This document shows positions 25,807-33,797 of a stretch of 64,000 nt of DNA, one piece after another. Position 1 is the stretch's first letter, and each line of letters opens with the position of its first letter. Location of the stretch: the NCBI RefSeq assembly GCF_000732725.1, contig NZ_JPNB01000002.1, positions 1,364,001-1,428,000 of the forward strand. Direction: 5' to 3'. The notes under the pieces were generated by a model. The model searched no databases. It saw only the letters and a list, made by a program, of their open reading frames with translations, and was not told where the DNA came from. This stretch comes from Kineothrix alysoides (lineage in GTDB: Bacteria > Bacillota > Clostridia > Lachnospirales > Lachnospiraceae). The position numbers were made by a program, and so were the translations under genes.

Positions 25807-26380
25807 TGTCCTTAGAACCTGACCTGAGATTTTCCGCCCGTTTTAAAAGGTCTGCAATTTTTTCGGTCTGTCCTTCTTCCGTATAAATGGAGGATAACAG
25901 ACGGTAGCTTCCACTGACATCAGTGTCGGTAGAAATGGCGAATTCCAGAATGTTTTTTGCTTCCACGGCATAACCTGCTTCGTAAAGCAGCAGGGCCCAC
26001 TTCTGTAAAGTGCCGGCCAGTGTGGTATAATTTTCATCATAGCGCATGAGAAGGTTGAGATTGGGAGCACCGTATTCCAGCTTTAACTCGGTATTGCTGA
26101 TTCCCGTGAAGTTGACGATAGGGGAATCCTTGAGAACTTGTAGGATTCGGTGGCATTCGGAGATTCGTTCATCTTCTGTAAGAAGTTCCATCGGAAGCCT
26201 ATCGAAGGGTATTGTGATATAATTCAGGCTATCCAGGGGCTTGCGCCTTGTCCGGTTGGCTTGTGCTTCTTTTTCCCAAAAGGAAGATTCATTTTTTTCG
26301 GAGTGGCGGCGTGTCTTGGAAAGCTCGTAGGCGAGCCACACGATGAAGATGATAAAACTTGCAAAAAAAGGGATTTTCAT
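25772..26380 (-). CDS. Membrane-anchored helical-repeat protein, unknown
   Basis: A 202-residue protein with one N-terminal membrane segment (IPFFASFIIFIVWLAYEL). A charged linker follows, then a helical part with TPR-like character (LQKWALLLYEAGYAVEAKNI and YRLLSSIYTEEGQTEKIADL). It converges on, and overlaps by about 35 nt, the end of the exonuclease gene. I do not recognise a named family. It probably scaffolds something at the membrane. Confidence 0.7.
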   Translation of the reverse strand: MKIPFFASFIIFIVWLAYELSKTRRHSEKNESSFWEKEAQANRTRRKPLDSLNYITIPFDRLPMELLTEDERISECHRILQVLKDSPIVNFTGISNTELKLEYGAPNLNLLMRYDENYTTLAGTLQKWALLLYEAGYAVEAKNILEFAISTDTDVSGSYRLLSSIYTEEGQTEKIADLLKRAENLRSGSKDTIVHILQESYR

Positions 26381-26415
26381 ATATAATATCCTTTCAGTGG
26401 ATAGGAGGAATTGCT

Positions 26416-26523
26416 ATGTTTAATATGAACAGTAACAAGACGAAGAAGATAATTTCATCCATCATTATTATATTAGTAGTGCTGGCTATGGTATTACCAA
26501 CTTTATCATACTTTATTTCCTAG
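26416..26523 (+). CDS. Small single-pass membrane protein (35 aa)
   Basis: ATG at 26416 follows a strong ribosome site (ATAGGAGGAATTGCT). The peptide has a polar Lys-containing start (NSNKTKK) and one membrane helix (IIIILVVLAMVLPTLSYF). It ends at TAG 26521-26523, immediately before the repeat at 26549. It lies between divergent and convergent genes, so it is its own unit or leads into the VanW gene. Its function is unknown. Confidence 0.6.
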   Translation: MFNMNSNKTKKIISSIIIILVVLAMVLPTLSYFIS

Positions 26524-26548
26524 CACAATATTTTCGGCGCAGATTACA

Positions 26549-26644
26549 AAAATGCGATAAGACTGCATTTTGGCGCTTGCAGCCTTCACAAAATTGAATA
26601 GAGACACAATTTTGGCTTGGCGGTATGGAAGGCTGAATAGTAAC
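26549..26644 (-). repeat. Dispersed repeat, partial copy (inner-element type)
   Basis: These 96 bp align without gaps to 38648-38743 in the opposite orientation, with about 14 mismatches by eye. The end near 26644 (GGCTGAATAGTAAC) corresponds to the terminal repeat of the inner element; the other end is missing. It contains the same internal hairpins (for example AAAATGC/GCATTTT). It lies between the small membrane gene and the VanW gene. Confidence 0.75.
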
Positions 26645-26683
26645 TGGAAATACAGTTGATAGGATAGATTAAGAGGAGAAGTT

Positions 26684-28216
26684 ATGAGTAGATGGAGAAG
26701 GAAGCTGACCATCGCAGCAGCTTTTTTCATATTTGCATTTATGCAGATGGGATATCCGGTGCAGGCGAAGGCCGGGAATACTATTGAAAGCGGCATTTAT
26801 GTGGGCCAGATAGATGTTTCCGGGAAGACGGCGGCGGAAGCTGAGCAAATGGTTGAGGAATATATAAATAACTTGAAGGAGACTCCGGTCACGCTTCAGG
26901 CGGTGAATAACAATGAGATAATTGTGACCGCAGGTGAGATGGGGCTTACATGGGCGAATCCTGAAGTTGTTGAGGATGCTGTCGCGTTCGGCAAAAAGGG
27001 AAATGTGGTGCAGCGATATAAAGCGTTACAGGATTTGCTGCATGAAAATAAAGTGTTTGAGTTAAAGTATGACTTGGATAAAGAGTTGATTCGCAGCCTT
27101 CTCGAGGGACAATGCGGACAATATAACGTGGAAGCCCAAGATGCCGTCCTTACCAAGACGGACAGCGGATTTTCCGTAATACCGGGTCAGACCGGATATG
27201 TGGTGGATGAAGAAACATCCTTACAGCAGATATACGATTACTTTTTAAACGATTGGAATTTTGAACCGGTACGTATTGCGCTGGCAGTTATTGTAGATGA
27301 GCCCAGAGGAAATGCGGAGGAACTTGCCAAGGTAAAGGATGTGCTGGGAACCTTCAGCACCAGTTTTTCTACTTCTGGCCGTGACAGAAGCGAAAATGTT
27401 ACGAATGGTTGTAATCTGATATCGGGAACAACGGTGTATCCGGGAGATGAATTTTCTACGTATAATGAGGTATCCCCGTTTACGGAAGCCAACGGTTATT
27501 ATATGGCAGGCTCTTATTTGAACGGACAGGTAGTGGATAGTTTGGGCGGAGGTATCTGTCAGGTGTCTACCACCTTATATAACGCAGTGCTGCTTTCGGA
27601 GCTGGAGGTGACGGAGCGCCACAATCACTCTATGATAGTCAGCTATGTCGATCCTTCGGCAGATGCTGCGATTGCAGAGTCGTCAGGAAAGGATTTCCGC
27701 TTTATCAACAATACAGAATATCCTATTTATATAGAAGGGAAAACTGCGAATAAAGTTATCACATTTACGATATATGGTGTTGAAACCCGCTCTCAGGAGC
27801 GCAAGGTTTCCTATGTGAGCGAAGTGCTGTCCGTAACCAATCCGGATACGGAAGTAATTTATACAGATCCGGCAATACCTCTCGGTCAGGTGATTACGCA
27901 GTCTGCGCATATCGGTTATAAGGCGAAGCTTTGGAAGGTGGTAACGGAGAACGGTGTAGAAGTGAGCCGTGAACAGGTGAACAGCAGCAGCTATAAGATG
28001 GTGCCGCGTACGGCTACCGTAGGCTTGTCTACCAATGATGTGAACGCATATAATCAGATGCTGGCGGCAGTGGCTACGAATAGCATAGACCATGTGAAAA
28101 ATGTGGCAGCTTCTTTGGCACAATTCGCTACGCCCAATGCAGCTCCGGTAGATCAACAGCAGATAGAGGCGGCAGAACAGCCGGCGGAGCAGCCAGCGGA
28201 ACAACCGGCAGAATAA
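26684..28216 (+). CDS. Exported VanW/G5-domain protein (YoaR-like)
   Basis: A 510-residue protein with an N-terminal signal/anchor (about residues 8-30). It has a peptidoglycan-binding-like domain (SGKTAAEAEQMVEEYI to about 200), a VanW domain with LGGGICQVSTTLYNAVLLSE near 290, then a G5-type region (YVSEVLSVTNPDTEVIYTDP) and a Pro/Glu-rich tail with three AEQP-type repeats. It is probably a cell-wall protein. A GAGGAGAAGTT ribosome site precedes ATG. Compare the shorter VanW protein at 3020. Confidence 0.88.
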   Translation: MSRWRRKLTIAAAFFIFAFMQMGYPVQAKAGNTIESGIYVGQIDVSGKTAAEAEQMVEEYINNLKETPVTLQAVNNNEIIVTAGEMGLTWANPEVVEDAVAFGKKGNVVQRYKALQDLLHENKVFELKYDLDKELIRSLLEGQCGQYNVEAQDAVLTKTDSGFSVIPGQTGYVVDEETSLQQIYDYFLNDWNFEPVRIALAVIVDEPRGNAEELAKVKDVLGTFSTSFSTSGRDRSENVTNGCNLISGTTVYPGDEFSTYNEVSPFTEANGYYMAGSYLNGQVVDSLGGGICQVSTTLYNAVLLSELEVTERHNHSMIVSYVDPSADAAIAESSGKDFRFINNTEYPIYIEGKTANKVITFTIYGVETRSQERKVSYVSEVLSVTNPDTEVIYTDPAIPLGQVITQSAHIGYKAKLWKVVTENGVEVSREQVNSSSYKMVPRTATVGLSTNDVNAYNQMLAAVATNSIDHVKNVAASLAQFATPNAAPVDQQQIEAAEQPAEQPAEQPAE

Positions 28217-28258
28217 GAAGCTTATATGCGTACTAAAGCACACAGACGGGAGCCATAG

Positions 28259-29242
28259 ATGAAAGCAGGAAAGATAATGGAGAACGTCTATAAGCGTTCG
28301 GTCCTGAAACAGATAAAAATGAAAAGAGAAGAAGTATTGATTGGCGCAGGAATAGGGGAAGACTGCGCCATTTTTTCTTTTAAAGGCGAGGAGCTTACTG
28401 TAGCTTCCTCCGCTCCAATGGTGGGATATGGTCCGGAAGGTGAACGGTCTGCCCTATATTCGTGCGTGAACCGGCTTGCGGCGTCGGGAGCAGAGCCGGT
28501 AGCAGTAATGATATCCGGCTTTTTCCCTGAATCTGCGGAAGAGTCCGATATTAAGAATATGATGCTTCGGATGGAAGAAGAATGCGGGAAGCTGAAGGTG
28601 CAGATTGCGGAAAGCTCGGTAGAAGTAACAGGTGCAGTAGTAAGCCCTGTTCTTAGCGTGTCCGGCATCGGTAAAGCGAAGAAGGCTTATGACAGCTCTG
28701 TGAGGAATGTAAAGCCCGGGCAGGACGTAGTGGTGAGCAAGTGGATAGGCTTGGAAGGAACCGCGGTAATAGCGCGGAGAATGGAAGAACCGCTCCTTAC
28801 GAGGTACCCGGTCCGTCTGGTGGAAGAGGCGAAAGAATTGGATAGATTTCTGTCGGTTGTTCCAGAGGCGGCTACTGCCGTTAAGTCCGGCGTTCGTGCA
28901 ATGCACAGCGTTACGGAGGGCGGGATATTCGGTGCCCTTTGGGAAATGTCGGAAGGAGCAGGCGTTGGACTGGAAATTGATTTGAAAAAGCTGCCGGTAA
29001 AGCAGGAGACTATCGAGGTCTGTGAGTTTTTTGAAATCAATCCTTACGAGCTTCTATCGGGAGGATGTCTCTTGATGGCGGCGGATAACGGCCATGATTT
29101 GGTAAAGGCGCTGGAACAGGAGGGAATCCCTGCGTCGGTAGTGGGGAAGACCACGGACAGTAATGACAGAGTTGTCATAAATGGAGATGAGAGAAGATTC
29201 TTAGAGCCGTCCAAATCGGATGAGCTGTTTCGGGTACTTTAA
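28259..29242 (+). CDS. AIR synthase-related protein (PurM/HypE/ThiL-like fold)
   Basis: A 327-residue two-domain ATP-binding protein. The N-terminal domain shows IGAGIGEDCAIF and ASGAEPVAVMISGFFP. The C-terminal domain shows MHSVTEGGIFGALWEMSEG and ELLSGGCLLMAA. These match the PurM-like superfamily that forms phosphorylated intermediates. The overall form is nearest to HypE-like or uncharacterised AIR synthase proteins. No hydrogenase genes are nearby. The start could be 28259 or 28277. Confidence 0.8.
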   Translation: MKAGKIMENVYKRSVLKQIKMKREEVLIGAGIGEDCAIFSFKGEELTVASSAPMVGYGPEGERSALYSCVNRLAASGAEPVAVMISGFFPESAEESDIKNMMLRMEEECGKLKVQIAESSVEVTGAVVSPVLSVSGIGKAKKAYDSSVRNVKPGQDVVVSKWIGLEGTAVIARRMEEPLLTRYPVRLVEEAKELDRFLSVVPEAATAVKSGVRAMHSVTEGGIFGALWEMSEGAGVGLEIDLKKLPVKQETIEVCEFFEINPYELLSGGCLLMAADNGHDLVKALEQEGIPASVVGKTTDSNDRVVINGDERRFLEPSKSDELFRVL

Positions 29243-29314
29243 AGGTGAAATGTGCCATATAATGATTGTATAATGTAAAAAGATGCTGCCTCATAGAGGC
29301 GGAATGGAGGAAGT

Positions 29315-29797
29315 ATGAGAGAGCAGATTTTATCGATAATAGAAAAGAACAGCCGTATAGATGTGAAGGAGCTGGCAGTCATACTGGGGGCGGAAGAAAT
29401 CGATGTGGTAAACGAACTGGCGGCTATGGAGAAAGAAGGCATTATATGCGGCTATCATACGATGATCGATTGGGAAAAGACATCCATCGAAAAGGTAACA
29501 GCCCTTATCGAGGTTCGTGTTACACCTCAGCGAGGTCAAGGTTTTGATAATATTGCAGAGAGGATTTATAAGTACCCTGAGGTAAATTCTGTATATTTGA
29601 TTTCTGGTGGTTTCGACCTGCTCGTTACTCTGGAAGGAAAGTCTTTGAAAGAAGTGTCTGCTTTTGTATCCGACAAGCTTTCCGCCTTAGATACCGTTCT
29701 TAGTACGGCGACCCACTTTATACTTAAAAAGTACAAGGACCATGGCACAATTTTAACCAAAAAATATGAAGATGAAAGGGAGAAAATTACGCCATGA
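29315..29797 (+). CDS. Lrp/AsnC-family regulator
   Basis: A 160-residue regulator. The N-terminal helix-turn-helix is at about residues 14-45 (RIDVKELAVILGAEEIDVVN). The C-terminal RAM (ligand-binding) domain contains YPEVNSVYLISGGFDLLVTLEG. It overlaps the aminotransferase gene by 4 nt (ATGA), so the two are co-transcribed. It probably senses an amino acid handled by that enzyme. Confidence 0.88.
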   Translation: MREQILSIIEKNSRIDVKELAVILGAEEIDVVNELAAMEKEGIICGYHTMIDWEKTSIEKVTALIEVRVTPQRGQGFDNIAERIYKYPEVNSVYLISGGFDLLVTLEGKSLKEVSAFVSDKLSALDTVLSTATHFILKKYKDHGTILTKKYEDEREKITP

Positions 29798-30969
29798 GAA
29801 ATCCACTAGCTGACAAGGTTGTTAATATCAAGCCATCCGGCATCCGAAAGTTTTTTGATGTGGTGAGCGAGATGCAAGACGCGATTTCCCTCGGCGTAGG
29901 AGAGCCCGATTTCGATACGCCTTGGCACATCCGGGACGAGGGCATTTATTCCCTCGAAAAAGGACGCACCTTCTACACCTCGAATGCGGGGCTGAAAGAC
30001 TTAAAAATAGAAATTTGCAACTATTTAAATAGGAGTCAGGGCATCGACTATCATTATAATAACGAAGTTATCGTGACGGTAGGCGGCTCCGAGGCAATCG
30101 ATATTGCGCTTCGCGCCATGATAGATGGCGGCGAGGAGGTACTGATTCCCCAGCCAAGCTATGTATCCTATGAGCCATGTACGATACTGGCAAACGCAGT
30201 TCCGGTCATTATCGAGCTGAAAGCAGAAAATGAATTCCGCCTGATGCCTGAGGAGCTTCTGGAAGCCATTACAGAGAAAACGAAGATACTGATTCTGCCT
30301 TTTCCCAATAACCCGACGGGTGCGATTATGGAAAGGGAGGATTTGGAGAAAATTGCTAAGATTGTAATCGAGAAAGATCTTTTCGTTATTTCCGATGAAA
30401 TTTACGCAGAGCTTACATATAAGGAAAAACATATATCCATCGCTTCTCTTCCGGGAATGAAGGAAAGGACTATATTGATCAACGGTTTTTCCAAAGCGTA
30501 TGCCATGACGGGATGGAGGCTCGGTTATGCCTGCGGACCCAAAGAAATTATGGAGCAGATGATTAAAATCCATCAGTTCGCCATTATGTGTGCCCCTACC
30601 ACCAGCCAGTATGCAGCCGTGGAAGCACTTAAGAACGGGGATGCGGATGTGGCTCAGATGAGAGAGGCATACAATCAAAGGAGACGTTACCTGCTGCATA
30701 GCTTTAAGGAAATGGGGGTGGAATGTTTCGAACCCTTCGGCGCATTTTATGTATTTCCCAGTATTAAGGAATTTGGGATGACAAGCGAGGAATTTGCCAA
30801 CCGTTTTCTTCAGGAGGAAAAGGTAGCAGTAGTGCCTGGAACGGCCTTCGGCGATTGCGGGGAAGGTTTCCTTCGTATCTCGTATGCGTATTCATTGGAG
30901 AATTTGAAGGTTGCTATCGGAAGACTGAAGAATTTTGTGGATAAGTTGCGTAAGGAGCAAGGGAGATAG
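29794..30969 (+). CDS. PLP-dependent class I/II aminotransferase
   Basis: A 391-residue enzyme of the aspartate/aromatic aminotransferase group. It contains LGVGEPDFDTPWHI near the start, the Asn region ILPFPNNPTGAIM, the PLP Asp-x-x-Tyr region ISDEIYAELTY, and the Schiff-base Lys in INGFSKAYAMTGWRLGYACG. It transfers an amino group between an amino acid and 2-oxoglutarate. It is paired with its Lrp-type regulator. Confidence 0.93.
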   Translation: MRNPLADKVVNIKPSGIRKFFDVVSEMQDAISLGVGEPDFDTPWHIRDEGIYSLEKGRTFYTSNAGLKDLKIEICNYLNRSQGIDYHYNNEVIVTVGGSEAIDIALRAMIDGGEEVLIPQPSYVSYEPCTILANAVPVIIELKAENEFRLMPEELLEAITEKTKILILPFPNNPTGAIMEREDLEKIAKIVIEKDLFVISDEIYAELTYKEKHISIASLPGMKERTILINGFSKAYAMTGWRLGYACGPKEIMEQMIKIHQFAIMCAPTTSQYAAVEALKNGDADVAQMREAYNQRRRYLLHSFKEMGVECFEPFGAFYVFPSIKEFGMTSEEFANRFLQEEKVAVVPGTAFGDCGEGFLRISYAYSLENLKVAIGRLKNFVDKLRKEQGR

Positions 30970-31030
30970 TGTATAAAGAAAGATAGGGTATAAAAAGTCA
31001 GCGTATAAAAAAGAATGAATATAAAAAAGA

Positions 31031-31074
31031 GGGATTCCTCAAGACATTGCATGACTTGGGAACCCCCTTTTTTT
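31031..31074 (+). terminator. Terminator after aminotransferase gene
   Basis: GGGATTCCTCAAG and CTTGGGAACCCC form an imperfect stem of about 12 bp, followed by seven T. A separate perfect hairpin (GTTGAAAG-AAAAA-CTTTCAAC) lies at 31127-31147. Nothing else is seen in 31075-31305. Confidence 0.85.
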
Positions 31075-31305
31075 GTATTATAGATAATGCTTTGTTGCTG
31101 ATATTCTTCTGAGCAGAGGAATGAAGGTTGAAAGAAAAACTTTCAACTATTGATTTCCTGTCCACCAGAGAGGATATGGATATAAGTTTGAAAGAAGTGC
31201 ACTTTCATCCTTCTTGATTCGTAACCCGCTAAAGCGGTAGATAGGAGCAAAATATATTCCGGCAGCTTCCTTCGGATAAAATTTATCGTTTAGGCAAAAG
31301 GGCAT

Positions 31306-32166
31306 CTATTGAATAAAATATTCTACAGTTATATTTACTTCAACGTCCATTTCGCCAGGCATAATATTTGCACCGGTATCGGCGAGCATTTCTTTAGTGA
31401 CGGAAGCGTTCATCTTAGAGGAGAGGGCATTATCCGTGTAGCGCGCTTCACCGTAATTGCTGTTCTCCACTATGTTTGCAACGCTGCCGATAGTACATTC
31501 TCCGGCTTCGGCAAGAGCCAACGCTTTTGTCTTTGCAGAGCCAACGGCGAGCTTTAAGGCTTCCTGATAGGCAGAATCGTAGCGGCTTGACTGGTAGGTA
31601 ATGGACTGGATATTATTGATTCCCGTGCTTACGGACTGTGTCAGGATGTTACCAAGATCATCAATCGGCAAACCTGATACTGTTAAAGTAGCTGTAGCTT
31701 GATAACCGGTAATCTTTTGCGTATTGCCGCTGTAATCGTAGATTGGATACATGTAGTAATCCGAGGTTTGAATAGAGGCTTCAGCAATGCCCAAAGCCTT
31801 CAGTTGTTCGATGACCTTATTTACATCCTCTGAATTTTTGCTCTGACATCCTGCGGCATCCTTTGCCTGGGTCTGAACGGAATACACAACTTGGGCAATA
31901 TCGGGAACGACCGTTACTTTCTCATTACTGTTAACGGTAATGGTATTTTCTGACGAGCCGAAGGCAGCAACACTGACCGAGGGGGTAGCAGGTGCGGTCG
32001 GAACAGTAGCAGCAGTAGCTGCGTTAGCCTCTTCCACAACCTCCATAGTAGCATGAGCGGGCGCTGCTGAGGCAGAACTTGAAGCACTTGAAGCGCTTCC
32101 GCAGGCGGTCAGCCCCAAAGTGCCGGCGGCAAACAACGCTGCTGCAATAATCCTTTTTCTTTTCAT
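31306..32166 (-). CDS. SIMPL-domain (DUF541) lipoprotein
   Basis: A 286-residue exported protein. The signal peptide ends in the lipobox LGLTACGS, so Cys is lipidated. An Ala/Ser/Thr-rich low-complexity linker follows, then the SIMPL domain (VNSNEKVTVVPDIAQVVYSV; YQATATLTVSGLPIDDLG; EALKLAVGSAKTKALALAEA). Proteins of this domain are periplasmic or surface proteins of unclear function. The ATG at 32166 is chosen since it starts the signal peptide directly; earlier in-frame ATGs exist up to 32217. Confidence 0.87.
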   Translation of the reverse strand: MKRKRIIAAALFAAGTLGLTACGSASSASSSASAAPAHATMEVVEEANAATAATVPTAPATPSVSVAAFGSSENTITVNSNEKVTVVPDIAQVVYSVQTQAKDAAGCQSKNSEDVNKVIEQLKALGIAEASIQTSDYYMYPIYDYSGNTQKITGYQATATLTVSGLPIDDLGNILTQSVSTGINNIQSITYQSSRYDSAYQEALKLAVGSAKTKALALAEAGECTIGSVANIVENSNYGEARYTDNALSSKMNASVTKEMLADTGANIMPGEMDVEVNITVEYFIQ

Positions 32167-32217
32167 ATAGATAATCATTCCTTTCCTCATGGCCTGCAAG
32201 CTGAAACAAACAAGCAC

Positions 32218-32641
32218 AATGTTTCCAATAAATTTTTGTTGTCCTTATGGTATGTAAAGTTTTTCTCATAATAGAAGGAGAAAATACCTGCGTGGGTATT
32301 TCTTAAGAAATCGTTTGGTATATGTGGAGGAACCTTATCTAGAGTATACTTGAATTCTCGTAAAAAAACAGATATAAAGCCATTATTTAAAAGAAAATTA
32401 AGAATGGTGTGTTTACAGGAAATCTAACGATAGAGAAATGCGATAAATGTGCCATTTGTGATAAGGAAGCATGTAGAAAAACGCATATGTTCCGTCTTAA
32501 TTCTTCGGCATCATTATGAGTATAATCTTTGCAGCGTGACTGATCAGCCTGTCAATACATATTGGGTTAGATTCTGTATTATTCAGAAGGGAAGGTACGG
32601 TGGCAGCTATGGGGATATGATACAGAAGCAATTTTCTATAT
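32218..32641. other. Intergenic stretch without convincing genes
   Basis: AT-rich. A small hairpin AAATACC/GGTATTT occurs near 32283-32302. An open frame at 32449-32658 has no ribosome site and no recognisable protein features. Confidence 0.4.
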
Positions 32642-32669
32642 TTGACAATTATACATAGTTTGGTATAAT
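32642..32669 (+). promoter_or_regulatory. Strong promoter of the antisense RNA
   Basis: Perfect consensus boxes TTGACA (32642-32647) and TATAAT (32664-32669) with a 16-nt spacer. No ribosome binding site or gene follows on this strand. A terminator lies about 100 nt on. Confidence 0.75.
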
Positions 32670-32675
32670 GTACTT

Positions 32676-32774
32676 ACAGAACAGCCGATGCGATAGCGCA
32701 AACCTATCCGCTCCGGCGAAACTTATACTAAAAAATAGTCGTTAGCTTGTCAGGGCAGGACGGCTATTTTTTAT
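32676..32774 (+). ncRNA. Predicted antisense RNA of a type I toxin-antitoxin pair
   Basis: The transcript would start near 32676 and end in a hairpin at 32730-32772 (AAAAAATAGTCGT with ACGGCTATTTTTT, one U-G pair), with the T-run within the stem. It is about 100 nt. Its 3' end overlaps the end of the small toxin gene on the opposite strand, the same 3'-to-3' layout as txpA/RatA or fst-type pairs. It is noncoding as far as can be seen. Confidence 0.6.
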
Positions 32775-32850
32775 GTAACTTTATGGTTAAAGCAATAATG
32801 CCAGTAATCATAACGACAAAGGAAATTAAATCACTCCATGTCACGTACAT
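32764..32850 (-). CDS. Small hydrophobic holin-like toxin (28 aa)
   Basis: ATG at 32848-32850 on the minus strand follows a very strong ribosome site (AAAGGGGTGGTGATT). It encodes 28 residues: a short polar start (MYVTWSDL), one membrane helix (ISFVVMITGIIALTI) and a basic tail (KLHKK). This is the build of Hol-Tox/Fst-like type I toxins. Its stop lies within the convergent terminator hairpin shared with the antisense RNA. A -10-like TATAAT sits at 32920-32925, giving a leader of about 65 nt. Too short for routine gene callers. Confidence 0.7.
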   Translation of the reverse strand: MYVTWSDLISFVVMITGIIALTIKLHKK

Positions 32851-32919
32851 AATCACCACCCCTTTCCTCAGAACTCGGAACGGATGGTATGAACCGCCCA
32901 CCGGCTGCCTTATAAATAC

Positions 32920-32925
32920 ATTATA
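32920..32925 (-). promoter_or_regulatory. Candidate -10 box of the toxin gene
   Basis: Minus-strand TATAAT about 70 nt before the toxin start. No good -35 box is seen at 16-18 nt, so the promoter would be weak or differ. The stretch 32930-33245 beyond it holds no gene except a TATAAT near 33172 and the trmL ribosome site. Confidence 0.35.
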
Positions 32926-33245
32926 TTCATTTTTAACTTTAAATAGCCATTAACCAAAGCTTCGAGACATGCATTTTCTAATCGTTCAGCCTTTGTGCAG
33001 CTTTCAGCTTGTTGTATATATATTTCTTCTTGTTGCCTTTCACCTTTGAGATGTGGAAATATAGAGGCCGAGTGCTACCCTATGATGGAAGAGCATCTGC
33101 TTGTGTTAAATCTATAAATTAGAGTAACTTAAGGGTTTATAAACATCGTGGAAGTAGGAGGAAAAGTATGATATAATAGGCGGATGTTAAAAGAATAGTA
33201 GAAATAAAGCTGTTAAAGATAGAATGAAACAGGAGGATATCAGAG

Positions 33246-33752
33246 ATGAATATTGTATTGCATCAGCCGGAGATTCCGGCGAATACGGGGAATATAGGGC
33301 GTACCTGTGTGGCGACGGGAGCTACGCTGCATTTGATAGAGCCTTTAGGCTTTAAATTGAATGAAAAGGAAATCAGGCGCGCAGGGATGGATTACTGGGA
33401 GCATCTGGATGTAAGAACATATATGAACTTCGAGGAATTCATAGAAAAGAATCCGGGAGCCAGAATATGGATGGCGACTACCAAAGCGAAGCATGTATAC
33501 ACAGACGTCCGATTTGAAGAAAATGACTATATTATGTTCGGGAAAGAAAGTGCGGGCATTCCGGAGGAAATTCTGGTAGATTATGAGGAAACCTGTATTC
33601 GTATTCCGATGCTCGATAAAATCCGCTCGCTGAATCTGGCGAATTCCGTGGCCGTCGTACTCTATGAAGCGCTTAGGCAGAATGATTTTGAAAGCATGAA
33701 GCTGACGGGAGAGCTTCACAGGCTGAACTGGAAAGAGTCAAATACCCCGTAG
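33246..33752 (+). CDS. trmL: tRNA (cytidine/uridine-34-2'-O)-methyltransferase
   Basis: A 168-residue SPOUT methyltransferase. It methylates the wobble ribose of tRNA-Leu isoacceptors using AdoMet. The N-terminus PEIPANTGNIGRTCVATGA is characteristic, and the knot motifs are IMFGKESAGIPEEIL and IRIPMLDKIRSLNLANSVAV. The length fits the minimal family form. An AGGAGGATATCAGAG ribosome site precedes ATG. Confidence 0.94.
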   Translation: MNIVLHQPEIPANTGNIGRTCVATGATLHLIEPLGFKLNEKEIRRAGMDYWEHLDVRTYMNFEEFIEKNPGARIWMATTKAKHVYTDVRFEENDYIMFGKESAGIPEEILVDYEETCIRIPMLDKIRSLNLANSVAVVLYEALRQNDFESMKLTGELHRLNWKESNTP

Positions 33753-33797
33753 CAAGCTTGTGCTGGGCTCATCGCTCACGGGAATAAAGTTCGCCTG

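Noticed and set aside
26506-26796. 96-codon minus-strand frame across the inner-type repeat
   Set aside because: It runs antisense through a signal peptide gene and a repeat; no start signal.
28150-28216. Short tandem repeats near the VanW gene end considered as a regulatory repeat
   Set aside because: They are in-frame codons for AEQP-type repeats at the protein C-terminus.
32449-32658. 69-codon open frame before the antisense RNA promoter
   Set aside because: No ribosome site and no recognisable composition; it ends inside the strong promoter.
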